Below are positions 1 to 10,330 of a stretch of 64,000 nt of DNA, piece by piece. The stretch comes from Talpa occidentalis (lineage: Eukaryota; Chordata; Mammalia; Eulipotyphla; Talpidae). The notes below the pieces were generated by a model. The model was not told the DNA's origin, made no database searches, and saw nothing but the letters and a program-made list of their open reading frames with translations. Made by a program: the position numbers and the translations under genes. The stretch lies in the NCBI RefSeq assembly GCF_014898055.3, contig NW_023602073.1, forward strand, positions 84,362,678 to 84,426,677. Direction: 5' to 3'. How positions within the stretch are numbered: position 1 is the first letter of the stretch; the number at the start of each line of letters is the position of its first letter.

Positions 1-1390
1 TGAATTCTTAAAATATAATCAAGCAGAATCAGAGTAGGATTATGAAAAAGAATAAGAACCTTGCAAAGCTGATAGCAAATCAGAGGTCCCCCACCACTCA
101 TGAACTTCACTGACCTTCTCAGACTGGCTGAGAAAAAGCAGTATGAACCAGTGGAGATTAAGGTAGTAAGGAAAATGATAGAGTGGCCTATGACTATAGA
201 ATAACTTAGGGAGTGATAATTCCTTGAATGAAAGCATAGGAAAAGGAAAGCTGAAACAGATATAAGAATGCCTTCAACTAAAAAGGTACCCTCTCAGAAA
301 GAAAGTGTGGGCACAAACAGCAAAGGTTCCAGGGAGAAGCATCCTTCTTCCCAAGGCACTCCCCTCTCTCTTGCAGAGAAGAAATCCAGGACCATCACAG
401 CCGTTGAGAAACATTTACGTTTGTCTTCATCCAAATCCATGCCAAGAGAGAAGACCAAAAGAGGACTTAGAAATTACTCTCAACCCCCTCTTCATGAGGG
501 TCGTGACAGACCTCTTTTTGGTGAGATTGGAAAACCCCACCATAGAACTTATTCACCGAAGGTCCCAAAGTCTTCAGTTAAGGGACTCAGAGATCTGCTA
601 CTGAGCACAAAGCCAAAAAATCTCCTCCTAGGCTTTCCAAGCCTGTGCCTGTGGTCACCTCACACAGTAAGACTAAGTCCAGGTGTCAGGCAGCCAGGCA
701 GCAGCTCTGGCTCAGCCCCTCAGCAACCCCGTGCTGGGTCTGTTGGGCCAATAGTTAATTCTGGCCCCATACCCAGGTGCCAGAATAGCAACTCCAGAGC
801 TCAGGACTTGAGTAATCAGTCCATGGGATCAAGAGGCCAGCCAGTGGCTTAAATCCCTCTGGATGCACAGTCAGTAGTACAAGTAGCCCTGGATGACCTA
901 AAAGCAGTTCAGTGGTCCTCAGTGACCCATCAGTGGCTCAGGTGGTTCTCACAGATCCATAAGCAACTCTGGGCAGCCTGTGAGCAGTCCACATGACCTT
1001 AGATGGCCAGTGAGTGGCTTAGATCCCCATTGGAAATCACTTAGTGGCCCTGGGCGATCAGTATGTGACTCAGTTACAGCTGGAAGAACTGTCAGTATTT
1101 CAGGCCAGTGACCAGTGAACAGCTTGGGACCCAGATGAAGAGTTATTAGTTCAGGTCCCTGCCTGAAGTCCATTTACACTGTTTTTTTAGAAACAAGTTC
1201 TTCTAAGAATATAATTAGCCAGTCCAGCAATGGACAACAGAATGGAATGAAGCCTTCCTTCCTTATCTGGCTGAAGATCTTCCTAAGGCCTCAAAGACTT
1301 CCCCTTCCCTAGTAGTTACAAAAGACATCGAAATACTGAAGAGGATGATGAGGAGGAGGAATACCACTCTGAAATGAAATTTTTAATTCA
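1..1390 (+). pseudogene. SPTY2D1P: SPTY2D1 processed pseudogene (retrocopy), truncated at both ends of what is visible
   Basis: SPTY2D1 is the SPT2-domain histone chaperone. Read across frames, this stretch follows the middle of that protein in order. Bases 2-46 give an EFLKYNQAESE-stop-DYE segment, and bases 94-160 match the segment NFTDLLRLAEKKQYEPVEIK after a shift. Bases 268-590 match the KKxPSQKESVGT, EKKSR and SSSKSMP blocks. Bases 670-1130 are the Gly/Ser/Pro/Arg-rich GRPVS-type repeats, heavily decayed. Bases 1165-1235 match the SSKNIISQSSNGQ block, and 1325-1375 encode an acidic EEDDEEEEYHSEM run. No introns interrupt these blocks, and stops and frameshifts are scattered through them, so it is a retrocopy. 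Homology ends near 1390, before the C-terminal SPT2 histone-binding domain, with no poly(A). The left end continues beyond the window. A 194-codon open stretch at 268-852 is a remnant, not evidence of function. The family match is from memory of SPTY2D1; confidence is high. Confidence 0.85.
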
Positions 1391-4055
1391 CTTTTACTAA
1401 ATTACCTAATGCACTTTTTAAACTAGAAAAGTGACATTAATAGGAAGGTTTCCAAACAATGATTCTGTAATGCCTTTGAGCAATGAAGCATATAGTTAAA
1501 AACTTATTCGATATATAGTAACTGAGTTTGATTAAGAATGCATGTGTCTAAGAGAATAAAACTAATATATTCACATTTCTAGGGATTTTCCCATATATTC
1601 TTACATTTAAATACAGGTGTATAATTTCACTCTGTTGGTCAGAACAAACTTACAATATTATTATTCCCATTTTGAAGTTGAAAAAACTAAGGTATAAAGG
1701 GATTGAGTAATTAGGCCAAGGTGCCATCATAAGTGATTGGACTAGAATTTAAACCCAAGCTTCTTGGTGCTATCAGGCACATCAGAATATAAGAGGGAAA
1801 ATCGAATATAAATTCTCCATCTCAGAAAGTGAACTTATGCAAGTGTCAAAGTGGTAGAAAGAACATAAAGAAATGTGTGATTCATTCTCTCAAGCAGTCT
1901 TGAGAGGCTTCCTGGTAGAGGTAAGAACTGAACATAAACAAATAAATGGGCTGACAACACAGGGAATGACTTTCAGGGCAGATGGAACAGCATGTTGATT
2001 AAATGTTGAAAAGTGCATGTGGTATCTCCCCTGGGAAATAAAAAATAATCTCATATCAATCCAAAAATTATATGAAAGTTTTCTTTACTTTCAATGGAAA
2101 CCCATCATCAATATACAAGACAGGTCATCATAGAACATAACTTAGATCAGATAATCACTGTTTCTGAGATTATGGTTTCTAATTAGAACTTTTAGCTTTT
2201 ATGAAAAAAAAAAAATCTATAAATGTAAAATATCAGCTTTTAAAGACTAGAAAGTATTCACTTACATCATCTCATTTTAATGAATATATCTCCAATGCTA
2301 CAGAAGCCACAGTGGGCATTTCAAAATTAGAAATATCATCCCTGGTAGATAAAAGCCATTAACACTTGAAATACACATGAGCCAAGGAATAAATGAGACA
2401 TATAGAGCAAAATGCCAAAAATATTAAATACCTATTGCCTTTTTTGTGTTATACCAAGGAAGTACAAAGACAAATTGGTCAAAGTTCTCCCAGAGTGAGA
2501 GCGTATACATAACTGGTAAGTAATTGTGGTTTAAGCTTTGAACAGAATTACTATTTATTAAATCATTAACAGCTCAGGATACTTTATTAAATTAATGATT
2601 AAGATATTGATTTAATTATGAAAATTTTGCAGGACTTTTAAAATTTTCAAACCATGAAGAGTCAATTATGGGTTAAAATATACTGAAAATCTGTTTCCTT
2701 AATAGGAGATATTCTGTACATTTCCAGTATTTTTTTTTTACCATGAAAATGCTTTAAATCTCAAGATGCTTTAAATTCTCCAAGTTGTCCTCATATTTCA
2801 GCATTTTCCTGTGTCTTTTTCCTATAGATCTTTTTCCTATAGATCAAACTGTGTCATTCACTGTCCACTTGCTTTAAGCACAAAAGTTTTGGACTATTGC
2901 CATGAGCAAAGTAATAGGTATATATTTATTAAGGAAAAAAAATTCTCACACAGACAAGGATAATCAACAAAAAAAAATTACAGTGACTGACTTGAAGATG
3001 ATGCATATTCCCTCTGAGTAGAGAGTCTGAATCTATATAAAAAATACCCTTCAGTTACATTAAGTTCCTGTGCATTTTCCTCTCTTTCTATGTTACACCA
3101 GGGTGTATGGAGCAGGGTATGGATCCATGTAAGCTTTTTCCTGACCAAGACACCCTGCAAAGCCGTTTCCTTCTCTCCCCAGATCTGGCACATTTAGCAT
3201 TATCTATTTTAGAATTAAAGCATTTGCAAAAAACAGAAGAGTCACTACTGCTTTCTGGCTGTCTGTTTTCCTGCAGAAATCCCTAAAGCAAGAATGTGTA
3301 AAATAATTCTGTAGAAAGTATTAAAAAGCTAATAATTTTGTGGAAAAGGGATGGAAAAACACTAGGAGAAAAACATGTTTATTTCAATAGTTATTCCAGT
3401 CTATGCACACAATTTGGCTAAAAAAAATGTATAAGCTGGCTATAGAGGGAAATACATTTAGAATTTAATGTTAGGGGCTGGTTTTAAACCTTTTAAGGGA
3501 CTTTGCCCATTTCTTGATGGGGAACTTTAAATAAATCAAGAGAGTAAAAGAAGCTAAGTTGTGTTCCTGCAAGCTCAAACTGGAAGCATGATGAAAAAAA
3601 TCAATGAGGAAGCAAGGCAATTAGTTTAATGTAAATGGATATAATGAAAAATTATGGCATAATGATGTAGACATGTAGCTATGGAAATGGAAAATAATGA
3701 GCTTGCTTAGAAAAAAAGAGTGAAGCCAGTTGAAATCAGCAGGAAACAAGGCGAAATACCCCATTCATGAATAACTAGCAAACAGAGAAGAGAGAAAATG
3801 GATAAGGAAGAATGGTGACAGGATCCAGAATAAAAGTGAACATAAAAGGGGGGGAAAAAAATCACAAGGGAGGAGAAAATTTAAAAGAGAGACTGGCTAA
3901 TCCACTGAAAGTCTGAAAAGGATAGGGAATGAGAATAGATCACTGCATTTGGGAACTGACCTTAAATTTGAATAGACTAATGAGGAAGGACTAAGCATAA
4001 AGTGTGCCTCAGCTATGGGACTCTTCAGAATGATCTGGAGCACATTTCACTCTCC
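1391..4055. other. Non-coding, presumed RIMS1 intron
   Basis: I see no gene here. The only recognisable items are a MIR relic near 1585-1765 and a 16-bp tandem duplication of a CTTTTTCCTATAGAT motif at about 2813-2844. Open frames are short and have no family resemblance. Confidence 0.5.
1585..1765 (+). repeat. MIR SINE relic
   Basis: The core ATTATTATTCCCATTTTGAAG, then an AAACTAAGG...GATTGAGTAATTAGGCCAAGG stretch, and GATTGGACTAGAATTTAAACCCAAGC reproduce the MIR consensus order (cattttacagatgaggaaac, then aagtaacttgcccaagg, then ggattcgaaccc). It is heavily diverged. Confidence 0.7.
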
Positions 4056-4059
4056 ATTA

Positions 4060-4498
4060 TTGTTATTTTTATTTCTTACATCATTGTTCATTTTGAAACA
4101 ATATTTGCTCTCCCCACCCCCAAATATAGTCCCCATAGAATTTCCTTCCTCAGCACCTGTGCACCATCACCACAGTCCCCTGTGCTCCTCCCTCCCTCTA
4201 GTCCCTGTCCCTCCTCCCACTGCAGGATGTCTCAGATTTATAATTGTCTGTTTTTGTTTTGTTGTGTTTTGCACTGTTTTTTTTTTTATACTGATGTCTT
4301 ATTTGGTTCCCCTATATTCCTCCTATACGTGAAACCATCCAGTATTTTTCTTTTTCCTTCTGACTTACTTCACTGAGCATAATTCCTTCTAGCTCCATCC
4401 ACGTTGCTGCAAATGGCATGAATTTATCTTTCTTTCTGATTGCTGAATAATATTCCATTATGTATATACATACATCTTCTTGATCCAGTTATCTACTC
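4060..4498 (-). mobile_element. L1 3' end, antisense (3' half of a twin-primed L1)
   Basis: The reverse complement encodes the decayed C-terminus of L1 ORF2 (the tract reading as YNIYVIWNIIQQSERK-like and [22 protein letters not shown]) followed by the L1 3' UTR. A run of T near 4267-4279 lies inside the UTR-derived part. The ORF2 part stops abruptly at 4498, where sense-strand L1 starts. Confidence 0.8.
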
Positions 4499-4945
4499 AA
4501 GAAGTGGGCAGAACTTAAAAGACATTTCTCCAAAGAGGAAATGCAAATGGCCAACAGGCATATGAAAACATGTTCAGGATCCCTTCTAATCAGGGAAATG
4601 CAAATCAAAACTACATTGAGATACCACCTTACACCAGTAAGAATGGCACATATCAAAAAAAAAAAAAAACTAGCAACAACAAAGGTTGACAAGGATGTGG
4701 TGAAAAAGGAACTCTCCTAATTGCTGGTGGGAGTGCAAACTGGTCCAACCACGATGGAAAGCTGTGTGGAGGTTCCTCAGACTATTAAAAATGGAGCTAC
4801 CATATGATCCAGCAATTCCACTCCTAGGTATTTACCTAAAGGACACAAAAACTTTGATTCAGAAAAAAACCGGTACCCCTGTGTTTATTGCAGCACTATT
4901 TACAAGAGGTAAAACCTGGAAACAACCCAAATGCCCACCCTCATT
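4499..4945 (+). mobile_element. L1 ORF2 3' segment, sense (inverted 5' half of the same insertion)
   Basis: Sense L1 ORF2 sequence: [19 protein letters not shown], then [27 protein letters not shown] and [21 protein letters not shown], ending near NPNAH. It stops at about the point in L1 where the left antisense part begins, which is the signature of twin priming. Frameshifts and stops break the frame. Confidence 0.8.
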
Positions 4946-5184
4946 TAATTACCCCTTGCCATTAGATTTTAGATGGGATTTTGTCATGGGTGAGAGGAAC
5001 TGCATTAGCAGACCATGGATTGGGAGCTCAGTAGATGGAGTAAGAGGTTCTATAACGGGAAGGCTGCCCTACCACCCTAACGCCTAGGTGGCTAGGTGGC
5101 TGGTCCTGGAAAGTAGGGTAGAGTCAAGTATTATAAACTTCCTTTCAGAAAGCATAGCATTGAGAAGGAAAGAAATCAAGTGTG

Positions 5185-5300
5185 AACAGTCCTTCCATTC
5201 ATTCCAGCAATACTAATTAAGAATTTTTCATGTACCAGACTCTGTAATTGAGGGGATAATAAGAGACACAAGGATACAAGCCAATTTTACCCCGATAAAC
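5185..5300 (-). repeat. Probable L2 fragment
   Basis: A short stretch, CATTCATTCCAGCAATACT then TTTTTCATGTACCAGACTCTG, resembles the L2 end (attcattcattcaacaaatatttattgagcacctactatgtgccaggcactg) read in antisense. It is interrupted by the SINE at 5309. Confidence 0.4.
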
Positions 5301-5308
5301 ATAATTTG

Positions 5309-5576
5309 TTTTTTTTTTAAGATTTTGTTTTCTTATACAAGAACTGGGGTACAGACCAGAGGGGCAGGAGGGTGAGAGGATTCACTGGAGACAGAGCAGG
5401 GAGCAGAACAGGCAAACGGACCAAAAGCACTGCCTAGGGGAGCAGCATGTGAGACAGGAGAGGTCTGCCATGCCATGTGGGATTCTCGCCAGCTGGCCAG
5501 GATCGAACCAGTACTGCAGAGGCTGCGAACAGCTTCACGGCACTGCACTCAACCCGCTGCACTACCAGAGAGGCCC
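5309..5576 (-). mobile_element. tRNA-derived SINE, antisense
   Basis: Full-length copy in reverse: AT-rich tail on the left, then the conserved body, ending in the reverse complement of the GGGCCTC head. It is flanked by a perfect 13-bp target-site duplication, TAAACATAATTTG, at 5296-5308 and 5579-5591. Confidence 0.9.
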
Positions 5577-5668
5577 AGTAAACATAATTTGAAGAAAAAT
5601 GTGTGTATGTGTCAGAATGAAGGGGATCTGAGCATTTTTCCAGGGTGAGATGTAGAAAAAGCATCTGT

Positions 5669-5934
5669 TGGGCCTCCCTGGTGGCACAAGGGGTTAAGAC
5701 GCAACCTATGAAGCTATGCACAGCCATTGCAGCACGAGTTTGATCCCCGGCCAGGGAGCAACCCACATGGCACAGCAGACCTCTCCTGACTTGCCCGCTG
5801 CCCCCCTCAGCAGTGTGTTTCAGCCAGTCTGTTCTGTTCCCTACTCTGTCTCTGGTGAATCCGCTCACCCCCACATTTCTGGCTTGTACCCCAGTTCTTG
5901 TATACATAAATAAATAAATCTTAAAAAAAAAGAA
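5669..5934 (+). mobile_element. tRNA-derived SINE, sense, older subfamily
   Basis: Starts GGGCCTCCCTGGTGGCACAAGG and ends with ATAAATAAATAAATCTTAAAA. The A-box-like (TGGCACAAGGGG) and B-box-like (GTTTGATCCCC) motifs are visible. A perfect 15-bp target-site duplication, AGAAAAAGCATCTGT, lies at 5654-5668 and 5935-5949. Confidence 0.92.
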
Positions 5935-5949
5935 AGAAAAAGCATCTGT

Positions 5950-6840
5950 AGATGAAAAGATCAAAAGATGTAATGCAAACTATTTTCATTAATTGAGCAA
6001 AGCCCCAGAGAACAAGGGGATCATTCTAAGAAATTCTTGGAGAGAGGAGTAAATGATTCTTTCCCTGATTATAATAGAAAAGAAGAAATGGTTAAAAATC
6101 AGAGGAATTTTGGAATGGAAATAGCAAAATCTGAAAGAGCTTAACTCAGAGGCTTTTGATCTTCTCAGTGCAGATGAGGCAAAGCAAATGGAGAGAGAGA
6201 GATACAGGATGAAGAATGATGTAAGAAGTTAATTAGTATGAATAAAAATTATAGCTGAGCGGCACTGGTATTCCAGTTGTTTGGATAATGCAAAATCTCT
6301 GAGAGGTAACTTTTTAAAGAAATCTACCATTGTGATCATTACCTTGCAGATATCCAGTTCATATTAGCTATTCCTTTGTTTTTCAAGACTGTCATCCCCT
6401 GCCTTTGTGTGTCTCCAGTGTCCTCACCAGGATTTCTGAGATTATCAAGATCATATGATCAGTTTTTAAGATTATAGATAGAACTCTAGATTCTTGTACC
6501 ATATGTATTTTGAAAGTTCTCGTCTTCAACGGCCATTTACTAACTAGCTTGACTCCTTCCAATGTGAATATTACTCTGGTTGGAGAAAACGGAACTTCTG
6601 CTCTCTTTCTGTTATCTATTGATATTACCTCTTCAGTAGCATTGTAGCATTTCTTTTTTCTTTCTAAGAATATGGTTCTGAAAGATTTTATTTTTACTTT
6701 GGCAATTTATTTCAATGAAGTTAGATAATTCTTTATAATCATGTGAGTGAAGCATTCTAGAAGTTCCATATATTTGAAAACTATAAGATTCATTATAGAT
6801 TTGCATTATAGAATGCAAAAAAGAAAACCTAGAATGCAAA
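5950..6840. other. Non-coding, nothing recognised
   Basis: AT-rich sequence without recognisable coding, RNA or repeat structure. Confidence 0.5.
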
Positions 6841-7440
6841 ATTGAAGGGATATATACACTCCTGTGTTCATTGCAGTACTATTTACTATAGCCAAGATTT
6901 GGAAACAACAGAAGTGCCCAGTGACAGATTAATAGATTAAGAAAGTGTGATATATATATATATATACACATGAAATACTACTTAACTATAAAAATAAAAT
7001 ATGAAATCTTGCCGCTTGTGAAACAGTGAGTGGAACTGGATAGAGTTGTGTTAAGTGAGATAAGCAAGAATGAGAAAGAAAAATACCAATGATTTCACTC
7101 ATATGGAGTATTAAAAAAAAAACACAAAGGAACACATAAAACTAAACCACAACAAATCTTAGAAATATGATAATAGAATAGAGGCTACCAGAGGTGAGGG
7201 GGCATATTGGGAACAAAGTGTGGACGGGGTCCATTGGACTACGGTAGCGAGTACTATGGGTACTTTGGTGGTAGATGTGATGTGGCAATGTACATCTGAT
7301 ACATCTGAAGAAATGTGAACCTATACCCCTAAATCATATATTGTATTGTAAACCAACAGTACCAACAATAAAAAAAACCAACAATAAAAAATTAAAAAAT
7401 AAAAATAAAACAACAATAAAAAATAAAACCAACAATAAAC
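6841..7440 (+). mobile_element. L1 3' end, sense, with (CAATAAAAA)n-type tail
   Basis: Decayed end of ORF2 (TPVFIAVLFTIAKIWKQQKCP-like, then WNWIELC-like) followed by the L1 3' UTR, with ATGTGAACCTATACCCCTAA near the end. From about 7360 it passes into repeated CAACAATAAAAA units, the remnant of an A-rich tail. A (TA)n run lies at 6951-6967. Confidence 0.8.
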
Positions 7441-9018
7441 AAAATGCAATTAACAATAAATATAAAGAAATCTTAAGTAGATTTAGAGATATATCATTTC
7501 AAAATAGCTTAAGAGTTTATTAATTTCCAAGGCATATCAACAACTTCTTAATGTGAATCATAGAAACTAGGAAAACTGTCCTTGTTGAACTGTCAATAAT
7601 AATGAATGATACACAGTGATGAACTGTGACTGTAACCCACTTCCACCTAAAGGGATAGTGCTTAACTAAACTAATTTCCCCATGAGTTCAAGGCATTTTT
7701 TTAAAAATTCATGTTGTCCTTAAGCAATAATCATTCCAAGAAAATGTCCAAAATATTAAATACCTTTCTGCTAATCTTTTTCCAGTTTCTTTTTCAGAGC
7801 CCCACGGGTTAAGGAAGTCATAAAATAGTTGAGTACTAGCTTGGATCCCATACTTTATTTACCTTGAAATTAAGATCTTGCATTTGCCCTCAGTCTTATT
7901 TTATATCCATCCAAACTATCCAATTGACCAAAATGCTCTCCTTATTTTAAGTCAAGTACTGCTTTGTGAAGATTCTGTCTTTTTCTTTACAAAAGTAATT
8001 TATAGCTGCAAAGAAGGAAAGCTAAGATGATCTCTGAACATTCTAAAAAAAACTTTCTTGGCTCTGCTCATTGTTAACCATAGACGTAAAAAACATTGTT
8101 ACAAGAAACGGGCACCCCCTTAAAAGTTTCAGAAACTTAAAGCTACTGCAGATCAAATCTTGCTGAAATCTAAATTCCTTGTCTGTGCCTCATTTATATG
8201 ATTCATTTAATAGCACAAGAAAAACACGCTGAGGAACGTAATGTTTCATGTTCTTTGTTTCCTGAGTGCAAAATCATGGTGCCAGAAATGATTCTCAAGT
8301 CTGCAAAACCATCAAATGAATGTAAGCATGGGTTCTTTTATTTACTGTTGCTGTCTGGCTTAGGAATTCACTACTGTTAATAGAGATTCAATTCTGCTAT
8401 AGTAACTCATCTTCTGAAGAGATGCCCTAATAAGGATTAGTATTTTCAAACATACACCAGCTGCTCTATTTTTGTTCTTTTCCTTCCTCTGAACTATAAA
8501 TTTTGAGTTAAGCTAATATGTAGATATACTTTTAGGTCAGTTTGGCAGAAAAATTATTTGTTTGCATGGAATTTTTATAATTAATTTGTATTTTAGGATT
8601 TGGAGGAGGAAAGGAAAAGAACATTTATATAAATGCCTTCAAGGCACAATACTAAGTACTCAGTGCATATGGTGATAACTATTGTAAAAATACTAAGATA
8701 ATTTTTAAGGAAAGTACATGTTATAAAATGTTTTGGGTAGCTGAAGATGTAATGAGAAACATATTTGATTGCTTTTACAGAAGATGCTGTAATTTCAATG
8801 CATTCTCACAGAGTACGGTGGTTTTATAGAGAGTTTTTTTATTCATTTATTTTACTAATGTTTTTCATATTTTTAAACACAGGAAAGCAAAAAGAAGATA
8901 TATAAAACTTGAAAATCCACCATTAATTTGCAGATTTACTGTGAAAATATTAGTATATTATTAGCTAAACTTTTTAAATTATTTGTTATTAATGTTGCTA
9001 AAATAATCAGCAATAATA
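7441..9018. other. Non-coding, nothing certain
   Basis: No gene recognised. A weak MIR-like segment (AAGGCACAATACTAAGTACTC) occurs near 8640 but is too short to call. Confidence 0.45.
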
Positions 9019-9190
9019 TAGCTGTGATTTGTTGAGTAATTACCACATGCCAGCTAGTGTTTTATTTGATTTGTGTTATTTTCGCCACTCCTCAATATAC
9101 AGCCATAAGGCGCTATTATTATTCCCATTATACATGTTCCAAAATTTACCAGACACCACACAACTCTTGCAAATTGAGGTAGAGTTTGTT
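9019..9190 (+). repeat. MIR SINE relic
   Basis: TTGTTGAGTAATTACCACATGCCAGCTAGTG, then TATTATTATTCCCATTATACATG, follows the MIR consensus for its 5' and core parts. Confidence 0.7.
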
Positions 9191-10055
9191 CTTAGTCACT
9201 TCACTGTAATCCCATTCAGCTGCATGTACACACAGAGAGATACCTTTTTTGTATATCTTTCTCAAAAATGTTTTCAAAATATAGAACATTTTGTTCTATA
9301 CTGTTGTCCTATTTTACTATTTAAAAAGGTGTATTTAAGAAGACCACTTAGGATACCATTGCAGAAAGCTTGTGTCAGAATGGATTTAGAAAATACTGGG
9401 TAGATATGTGACAGAGATAGATCTTAAAATAAACTGTAATTTGAAGAGTCTGTGGGCAATAAGAAAGAGGGAAATGTCAGGAGAAAAGATATATAAAGTT
9501 ACCAATTTTTGAGAGTAATTACTAGGAAAGGTCATTGTCATACTTCTCCTGTTGATGTTGGGTCAGTCATTGGAAAGACTTCTTAAGTAATTCAAGGATT
9601 ATGAACATAGAAATGGAAACTGAACTTAGAAATAGTAACTGAACAAAGAATTCGCTTAGGAAATAAGGAAGGCTATAGAATTCTATAGAAAATTTTGAAG
9701 AAAAGCAAAAGTTTAAAGTCTCGGTTTCCCCAACTATAAAATGGAATAATAAATGATAATTACCTCAAAAGACTGTAGTAGGGTTAAAATGGAACTTTAT
9801 TAGCAATCTATCTATCATAAAAAGGGGGTCAATTAATAACAACAATGTTAATAATTCTGAGGGACCAAATAAAAGGGTAATAAGTAAAGAATGGATACCA
9901 ATAACATCATTCATAAATTGCTATGACTAGGGAAGTTAATCCAGCCAATATTTGTTTCTACTTACTGTACATATGTGAAACCAATTGGATATATAATAGA
10001 AATATATAGGTAAAAGATGTCTTCTTTTTTTGACATGAGTGAATGATTCTTATTT
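9191..10055. other. Non-coding, nothing recognised
   Basis: No coding, RNA or repeat assignment is possible by eye. Confidence 0.45.
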
Positions 10056-10059
10056 CTCA

Positions 10060-10330
10060 TCTCTCACATGTATAACTTCATTTCTGGCTGTACTCCAGCC
10101 AAATTTACCTTCCATGTGCATGAAAGCTTTACAAGTATTATAATCCCTCTATCTGAAAAGTTCTTAACTCTGTCTTGGTACCTGTTGAAACCCTTTCCTC
10201 CCAAGTTGCAACTTTCCTCATTACAGGCTTTGCCAGAGGTGATTCTCTGAACTCCTGTAGACATTTTTGGTTCTCATGTTTAAATACACCTTTGCCCCAT
10301 AAATATCTGTTGAGGCCTTGTTAGATAAAC
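10060..10330 (+). repeat. L2 LINE 3' fragment
   Basis: CTGGCTGTACTCCAGCCAAA, ACCTGTTGAAACCCTTTCC and GCTTTGCCAGAGGTGATTCTCTGAACTCC resemble the L2 3' region (ctgtgcctgg, cttccctgaccac) in sense orientation. Diverged. Confidence 0.5.

Noticed and set aside
268..852. A functional 194-residue gene
   Set aside because: It is the least damaged part of the SPTY2D1 retrocopy; homologous blocks before and after it lie in other frames.
4002..4376. 124- and 105-codon hydrophobic frames
   Set aside because: They are translations of antisense L1 3' UTR and pyrimidine tracts.
5434..5964. 176-codon minus-strand open frame rich in Ser/Ala/Cys/His
   Set aside because: It runs through two SINE copies; the same peptide-like text recurs in every SINE of the window.
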